Shown one piece after another: positions 58,905-64,000 of a stretch of 64,000 nucleotides of DNA. The notes beneath the pieces are model-generated. The model was given only the letters and a program-made list of their open reading frames with translations. It did no database searches and was not told the origin of the DNA. The stretch comes from Lepidostoma basale (lineage: Eukaryota > Arthropoda > Insecta > Trichoptera > Lepidostomatidae): the NCBI GenBank assembly GCA_022606425.2, contig JAHDVF020001365.1, positions 248,001 through 312,000 on the forward strand, in the 5' to 3' direction. The stretch's first letter is position 1, and the number at the start of each line of letters is the position of its first letter. Both the position numbers and the translations under genes were made by a program.

Positions 58905-59155
58905 GTCTTGTCACACCTCTGTGGTGCATAGGGCCTCGAGGAGTCTTCTACCCCCAATTTTATCGCATGCCTGATGCCTAACATCATCCCAAGTAAGGCC
59001 TGCTGCTTTGACCTCACCCTGTAGGGCTCTTCTCCAGGTGGCTCTTGGTCCACTTTCCCCCCACAGGGAACCAGTCTAGTGTGCCCTGAGCGATGCGGAG
59101 TGCGGCCGATCCACAGCCATTTGCGCCTAGCAACTTGTTCTCTAATTGGCTGAGA
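58905..59155 (-). mobile_element. LINE-G C-terminus, minus strand
   Basis: Antisense of the 42.5 kb unit: GTCACACCTCTGTGGTGCAT, AGGGCCTCGAGGAGTCTTCT, AACATCATCCCAAGTAAGGC, CCTGTAGGGCTCTTCTCCAG, TGGCTCTTGGTCCA. It extends about 100 bp further upstream than the 42.5 kb copy. Confidence 0.65.
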
Positions 59156-59159
59156 CTAA

Positions 59160-59740
59160 GGAAAGCATTGCATGACCACATTATTCAAATACTGAAAGGC
59201 GGCCACATTCAAAGTAGGAAAAATCGACGAGCATGAATGTAACGCTGTATGAATCAAATCAAATCAAATCAAATCAAATCAGTTTATTTCATCAACAGAC
59301 ATTACAAAATTTATTTTTAAGGCATCTATTGAGAACAGGTAAAATAATATATTATATACTCGTATACGAGTAGTATACTACCAGAAACGCATAAGAGATG
59401 GTTCAACATTAGGAAGACAGGATACTCTCCAGAATTAAGAGTATTTGCCTTCTGAACGTACTTTCACTAACATGAAAGACGTCGATCTCCGAGGAGACCG
59501 CGTTCAGCAGACTAATTGCTCTTCCCACCGGTTTCACCAGAGGCAGATTGGTTCTGGCAGCCGGTAGGTAAAACAATCTGTGCTGTCGCTGTCGGAGATA
59601 TCTATCGGGGACAAAAAGCCGAACACCCTCCAGTACGGCCGAGTTCTCGATGAATGTAGATGAAGGTCGAGACGTATACCAGGACAGAGCAGTATGGCGA
59701 TCCATCCTCTCTGTGTACCTCTTCGGGATAACGGCGTGGT
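59160..59740 (+). mobile_element. LINE-A 3' end split by LINE-J
   Basis: Left part: GGAAAGCATTGCATGACCAC to CGCTGTATGAAT (59,254). Right part: GATGAATGTAGATGAAGGTC (59,651) to ATAACGGCGTGGTGGTGAG. ATGAAT occurs at both junctions. This subfamily ends SVYLFGITAWW-like and uses GTGGTGAG rather than ATGGTTAG, as does the copy at 62.3-62.5 kb. Confidence 0.7.
59256..59650 (-). mobile_element. LINE-J insertion with (TTTGA)n tail
   Basis: Starts on the plus strand with five AAATC units (59,256-59,280), the antisense tail. Minus frame 59,409-59,705 reads ENSAVLEGVRLFVPDRYLRQ, RQHRLFYLPAARTNLPLVKP, VGRAISLLNAVSSEIDVFHV and FRRQILLILESIL, the best copy of this ending. It lies inside LINE-A. Confidence 0.8.
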
Positions 59741-59849
59741 GGTGAGTTTTTTAGTAAGGATATTAGACATTACAAAACGTTGAATTCAATGCCTTTTTTT
59801 TGTATGACACAAATTTTTTAAAGTTTTTGAAATTTTATATCTCAAATTT

Positions 59850-60265
59850 TGTTATAAATCTGAAGAAATGGTGAATCCATCCGTTCTTATCTGTAGACTG
59901 TTGGTCCCCAGCATGCCCAAGAGGAATTTAGTGGGATAAAGCCACGGACAGCTACCAAACTCTCTCATGTAGAGATACGAGTATCCCGGATTTTTTTCTG
60001 AACCCTCTCTAACATGAGCGAGTATCTCGCCTCGTGGAGACTCCATATCATCGAACCACACTCGAGCCGGCTTCGGACCAATAAGTTATACAGAATTCGC
60101 AAAATATAGGGATTCCTGAAACATCTACCAGTTCGGAGAATAAATCAAAACATTTTCAGTGCAATTCCACGTATTCTCTCGATGTAAGCATGGAAAGGCA
60201 GCCTACTTTCATAAACAATACCAAAATCCTTTATCGTTGAAACACGCTTAAGTTGCTGGTTATCC
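59850..60265 (-). mobile_element. LINE-J upstream segment
   Basis: Minus frame 59,852-60,061: GSEKNPGYSYLYMREFGSCP, WLYPTKFLLGMLGTNSLQIR. Upstream to about 60,265 it continues through KTLGILYNLLVRSRLECGSM-like and QLKRVSTIKDFGIVYESRLP-like codons. This is the LVRS.LE.G.VVW segment of Jockey/CR1-type elements. It may be the 5' half of the same ancestral copy as 59,256-59,650. Confidence 0.65.
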
Positions 60266-60309
60266 ATTATGTATCTGTAATAAACAGTACGCAATGCATA
60301 CATACAAAC

Positions 60310-60810
60310 AATCACGCTGTTTCACCGCAGGGGTAGGCAGAAAGAATGGACCGCCACACTACTCTATCCTGGCAAACCTCTCTAGCTTCCTCCACATTCA
60401 TTCAACGAGTCATACACGCACGTCGATTCCTCCGACTTCTAACATGACCGACCTTTAAAATTTGATTAATGTGGTCATGCCATGTTTTCCTCGGTCTGCC
60501 TCGTACCCCATTTACATCATGAACGTATACTTTCTTAATCATTCGTTCTCCATCCATGCGTTCCATATGTCCGAACCAACGCAGCGATCCTTTCATATTT
60601 TTTTTCATAATACCTTCTTCCGCTCTACATTCCTTTCTTATATCAGCATTTGAGATTCTGTCGTATGTCGTTCTACCACACATACGTCTTAGCGACCTCA
60701 TCTCTACCGCATTTATTCTGCTCTCATCCTTCTTCTGACAATTCCATGGTTCGCTTCCATACATTAGGGTTGGGACCAGAACTCCATTGTGAACGGCCGT
60801 TTTCGCTTTT
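60310..60810 (-). mobile_element. LINE-A copy, minus strand
   Basis: Minus frame 60,402-60,764: SEPWNCQKKDESRINAVEMR, RMCGRTTYDRISNADIRKEC, RAEEGIMKKNMKGSLRWFGH, MERMDGERMIKKVYVHDVNG, RGRPRKTWHDHINQILKVGH, RSRRNRRACMTR. The ending lies at 60,312-60,400. A three-codon deletion removes part of the RSRGRP linker. One of the better preserved copies. Confidence 0.8.
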
Positions 60811-61014
60811 ATTGATATCCATCTTTACGCAATGCTCTCGTAAAATATAAAATTCAGCACTTAGAGACATTGAAATCAATTTTAACTCACTCTTTCCGTG
60901 AGTTCAAACCATCATAACCATCTTGAGAAGTAAGATATGATTGAAATTCTGAAATATCGAAGGTTTAGTTGGTAAAACATGTCACTATCATATTAATTAA
61001 TTTATTGTGTGGTC

Positions 61015-61700
61015 GCCGAACTATAGCGATGTCGAAAGAAGGGTTGGTGCGGGTAACAAAGTGAAAAGAGCTTTTAAAACTGTTATTGGAAATAAAAAAA
61101 ATGTTGATGGAACCAATAATGGCCGTTCACAGTGGAGTTTCAGAATCAAACCTGATGTATGGAACTGGCAGAAGAAAGATGAGAGCAAAATACATGCGGT
61201 AGAGATGAGATTCCTAAGACGTAAGTGTGATAAAAATGTGTACATCATAATTTCAAATGCAGATAAAGAGAGGAATATAGAGCGGAAGAAAGTATAGTGA
61301 AGACATTTAATAAAGGATAACTGAGTTGGTTTGGACATATGTAAAGCATGGATGAAGGAAAAAAACAACTAACTAACCATCACGCCGTCTCCCCGAAGGG
61401 GTAGGCAGAAAGAATGGACTGCCACATTTTTCTTTCCTGACATATTTCTCTTGCTTCCTCAACATTCATACATCGTGTCATGCACGCGCAAATGAAGGAA
61501 GAATGGTAAATAAAGTATACGTTAACGGTGTAAATGGAGTATGGAGTCGTGGGAGATCAAAGAAAACTTGGCATTACCAAATTCGTTTGACTCGCTGTAT
61601 GAATGTGGAGGAAGCTAGAGAGGTGTGTTAGGATCGAGTACTGTGGTGGTCCATTCTCTCAACCTACCCCTTCGGAGAAACGGCGTGATGGTTTGTTGTG
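61015..61700 (+). mobile_element. LINE-A copy split by a short LINE-A insertion
   Basis: SDVERRVGAGNKVKRAFKTV, then shifted LMYGTGRRKMRAK, VEMRFLRRKCDKNVYIIISN; right part GRMVNKVYVNGVNGVWSRGR and MNVEEAREVC.DRVLWWSIL, STYPFGETA. The interruption at 61,361-61,491 carries a 9-bp target duplication ATGAAGGAA. Confidence 0.75.
61361..61491 (-). mobile_element. Short LINE-A insertion into LINE-A, 131 bp
   Basis: Antisense CAACTAACTAACCATCACGC, CGTCTCCCCGAAGGGGTAGG, ACATATTTCTCTTGCTTCCT and CATCGTGTCATGCACGCGC. It is flanked by ATGAAGGAA at 61,352-61,360 and 61,492-61,500. Only the last 120 bases of the element were copied. Confidence 0.85.
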
Positions 61701-61704
61701 TTTA

Positions 61705-62135
61705 TTGTATGGTCTAACCAATTTATGTCGTTCGTAGTTTACATCCTGATAAAATCTTGAAATAATCATTGCGCCCCACGCGTGGGGCTATACGTTAGCT
61801 GGGGCGGTTAGCCCAGAAATGTTAATGAGACTATTATTACTAACGAATAAATATTTTCACGCGCCACCCTTGATCTGGACATCTTCGCATTAATCTAGTT
61901 CTTTGTTCCAGCAGGACCTTTGTAACTCCGAGACGTGCCAAGTTTGTGCGTCAGAAATTCACAATTCTGGGAAATCTACAAATTATTTTACCATTATATT
62001 ATTAGATAAAGATGAGTTTTATTGTTTAACTGAATTCTTATTACGTGTAATATATTTTTTGGAAAAATAATTAACCGAGTAAATTACTAACCATTCTAGC
62101 TGTTTAAAGAATGGTAAATCATACCAAACTAAGTA
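61705..62135. other. Unassigned stretch with a palindrome
   Basis: 61,773-61,788 is the perfect 16-bp palindrome GCCCCACGCGTGGGGC, followed by GCTGGGGCGGTTAGCCCAG. The rest has a slightly raised GC content to about 61,980 and no frame of note. Confidence 0.4.
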
Positions 62136-62139
62136 ATTA

Positions 62140-62525
62140 ACCATCACGCCGTAGGTGTAGGTAGAAATAATAGACTGCCACAATTTGCTTCCCTGACATA
62201 CTTTGATTCCTCAACATTCATACATCGTGTTCTGCACTGATCATAAAGATGGATACACTCCAAGATAACGGAATTCTCAAAGAATGTTGTATACAAGCAG
62301 TGTGAGTGGAAAATGAAACCGTTGAAGACTATGGAAAGCATTGCATGACAAAATTATTCAAATACTAATAGGCGGCCACATTCGAAGTAAGAAAAATCGA
62401 CGAGTGTGCATGTGAGGTTGTATGAATATAGATGAAGATCGAGAGGTATGCCAAGACGGAGAAGTATGGCGGTCCATCCTCTCAGTGTACCTCTCCGGGG
62501 AAACGGCGTGGTGGTGAGTTAGTTA
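62140..62525. mobile_element. Two LINE-A 3' scraps in opposite orientation
   Basis: 62,140-62,235 is antisense (CATCACGCCGTAGGTGTAGG, CTCAACATTCATACATCGTG). 62,285-62,525 is sense (TTGTATACAAGCAGTGTGAG, TAGGCGGCCACATTCGAAG, then a CTCTCAGTGTACCTCTCCGG ending with GTGGTGAG and TTAGTTAG). The sense copy belongs to the same variant ending as 59.2-59.7 kb. Confidence 0.6.
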
Positions 62526-62529
62526 GTAA

Positions 62530-62830
62530 GGATATTAGACATTAAAAAAACGTAGAATTCAATGTCTTATTTTGTGTATGACACACTTTTTATAAAGTTT
62601 TTGAAATTTTGTATATAAAATTTTGTGATAAGTCTGAAGAAAATGGTGAACCCATCTCTTCTTATCTGTAGACTATTGTTCCCCAGCATGCTCAAGAGGA
62701 ATACAGTGAGATAGCTCACAAACTCCCTTATTTAGATATATCTCAGAAATCTTTTCCCTCTCAAACATGAGCGAGTATTTCATATAGAAACTCATTCGAA
62801 TGGAATTTTACATACGAGTACATCATTGCT
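62530..62830 (-). mobile_element. LINE-J fragment plus repeated lead-in
   Basis: GATATTAGACATTAAAAAAA to TCTGAAGAAAATGGTGAACC and on to GACTATTGTTCCCCAGCATG and TCAAACATGAGCGAGTATTT matches 59,758-60,040 throughout. The two loci share both the LINE-A end and this LINE-J piece in the same arrangement, so they are copies of one compound locus. Confidence 0.6.
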
Positions 62831-62834
62831 CAAG

Positions 62835-62975
62835 AAACAATGAATAAAGAAAGTATATTTAAATCAAGTAAACGGAACTTGAAATAAAGGAAGACCGAGA
62901 AAAACGTGGCAAGATCAAATCAATCAAATATTCAATGTCCGTCACGAGAGGAGTCGGAGAAAGCGACGCGCGTCA
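62835..62975 (+). mobile_element. LINE-A scrap
   Basis: NNE.RKYI-, KEDREKRGKIKSIKYSMSVT-like shifted codons; the DNA GAAGACCGAGAAAAACGTGG and AGGAGTCGGAGAAAGCGACG matches LINE-A between RGRPRKTW and RNRRAC. Confidence 0.6.
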
Positions 62976-62979
62976 AACT

Positions 62980-63410
62980 CATTTTTCCTTCTCAATTTAT
63001 TAACCGTCGCGTTGCCATGTGGTCAATTGAGTTTCCACTGCCAATTTAAAGTTGGTTTTCTTAAAACCTATGGACCCTAATATTATAAAAAAAATTGTAA
63101 TCCTCCATTGAAGTGTTTTCAATATTTCGTAATAAAAAAAAAAACAAAAAATTACTTCCTTCATCCCAAAAAAAAAAATTTTCTAAGACTGCCCTCACCT
63201 TCATTCGTGTTAAGGTAGAATTTGTTTTGCTAATATTTACAACTTTATCAAAAGTGACAAATACTTACTCGCTGTTTTGAACGTATTATAAATTATATCT
63301 TTGGCCTTTTCAATAGGTACGTAATAATACCGACTGTGGATGGAAACGCAGCACGCAACTTAATAATATCAGAACTGTGAAAATATTAACACTTTATTTG
63401 CCTAGGTGCC
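62980..63410. other. AT-rich stretch without recognised features
   Basis: Poly-A runs and no frames of note. Confidence 0.3.
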
Positions 63411-63414
63411 TTTA

Positions 63415-63497
63415 TCATACGTAAAATCTCGTAAAGTCTCGCCCCGCCGGCCGCGGCGCGTAGACAAGTTTATACTTGGTGTCCAGTTGTTCGTATG
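63415..63497 (-). CDS. Possible terminal exon of a host gene
   Basis: On the minus strand, CACAG at 63,498-63,502 could be an acceptor. It is followed by an open 83-base segment reading YEQLDTKYKLVYAPRPAGRD and FTRFYV plus TGA. AATAAA lies 17 bases after the stop (plus 63,393-63,398). The GC-rich coding stretch (GCGCCGCGGCCGGCGGGGCG) stands out in AT-rich DNA. The polypyrimidine tract is weak, and I do not recognise the protein. If real, it ends a gene entering from beyond 64,000. Confidence 0.35.
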
Positions 63498-63499
63498 CT

Positions 63500-64000
63500 G
63501 TGACGCATTCCATATCAGAAATCGCATGGTTCCAGAAAAAAATTAATAATGATATGTTTTTCAAATAATCCATGTATGTTATAGATATCGATCTATTCCT
63601 AATGAAATTCCCTACAAGATGACAAATTAAATTTTGATTCATCTAGTCATATGCTTGATATTTAGATAAAGTTAGCGGTAAACTGAATTTACCACATGAG
63701 AGCGAGCGTTTTGTTTTGAACACGGTACGTTAAGGGTTAAAAAAAATTGTTATTTGAAATTTCATGGTAAATACTGAATTTTTTAAATGTAGTAGAAGCA
63801 GTAGTAAATCACTAGTGAATTTATCTACGCAAATATATATCTTTTTTTTTCATTTCCATTATTATCAATTTATTTTATTAAATAGTCCATTATTTTGGCC
63901 GAAAAACTATGATAATTCAACATTATTGCAGTTAAAATTTAAAACACTGTTATAATATCACAATTTCTTTTTATTCACTGAGTAGTGTCGCGACAGCTGT
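63500..64000. other. AT-rich stretch, possibly intronic
   Basis: No repeat or frame recognised up to the window edge. Confidence 0.3.

Noticed and set aside
59256..59280. CRISPR-like or satellite array
   Set aside because: It is a five-unit AAATC microsatellite forming the LINE-J tail; there are no spacers.

Overview
The window is nuclear DNA from an intron-bearing animal, most likely an insect. It is AT-rich and made almost entirely of degraded mobile elements. There is no operon structure and no large host gene. Most open reading frames here are pieces of non-LTR retrotransposon (LINE) proteins. Family labels used below are mine. LINE-A has a C-terminal region carrying RWFGHMERM, RGRPRKTW and MNVEEAREVC, and a TTAG-repeat tail. 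LINE-C is CR1/L2-like. LINE-J is Jockey/CR1-like with a (TTTGA)n tail. LINE-E, K, Q and G end in GAAGAA-type or similar tails. LINE-R is RTE-like. LINE-N, V, W and Y are single fragments. SINE-S shares its 3' end with LINE-A. SINE-T has a tRNA-like head.

Layout. From 1 to 12 kb there are LINE-A, C, E, K, J and Q fragments, several foldback elements, a SINE-T copy and an uncharacterised 86-codon frame. From 12 to 27 kb LINE-A copies are dense; one (12.3-13.1 kb) keeps reverse transcriptase sequence and one (13.7-14.5 kb) keeps an open 258-codon C-terminus. A complete BEL/Pao LTR retrotransposon lies at 27,144-32,744. It has LTRs differing by one base, a 5-bp target duplication, a tRNA-Phe-type primer site and a single open gag-pol frame that has lost the RNase H region in frame. 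It sits inside a LINE-A copy. From 33 to 43 kb there is a crippled mariner-like copy, paired MITEs, RTE ends, LINE-N, LINE-Q and an 888-bp TA-flanked element. From 43 to 64 kb there are nested LINE insertions with readable target duplications, a second broken mariner copy and a Ty3/gypsy-type LTR.

Host sequence is scarce. Two minus-strand exons at 47,163-47,249 and 47,501-47,582 have good splice sites and join in phase. A possible terminal exon lies at 63,415-63,497. The window is therefore probably mostly intronic or intergenic.

The least expected signal is a scattered set of hammerhead-ribozyme-like motifs, several of them in inverted pairs within foldback elements. They show a CUGANGA-like core, a stem II hairpin, GAAA, then usually a self-complementary stem III (CATG, CCGG or CAGCTG) followed by TC or TT. 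At 36.5 kb and 42.2 kb a flanking stem I is also present. Such motifs are known from Penelope-like elements and retrozymes, so the foldbacks may be relics of ribozyme-bearing retroelements.
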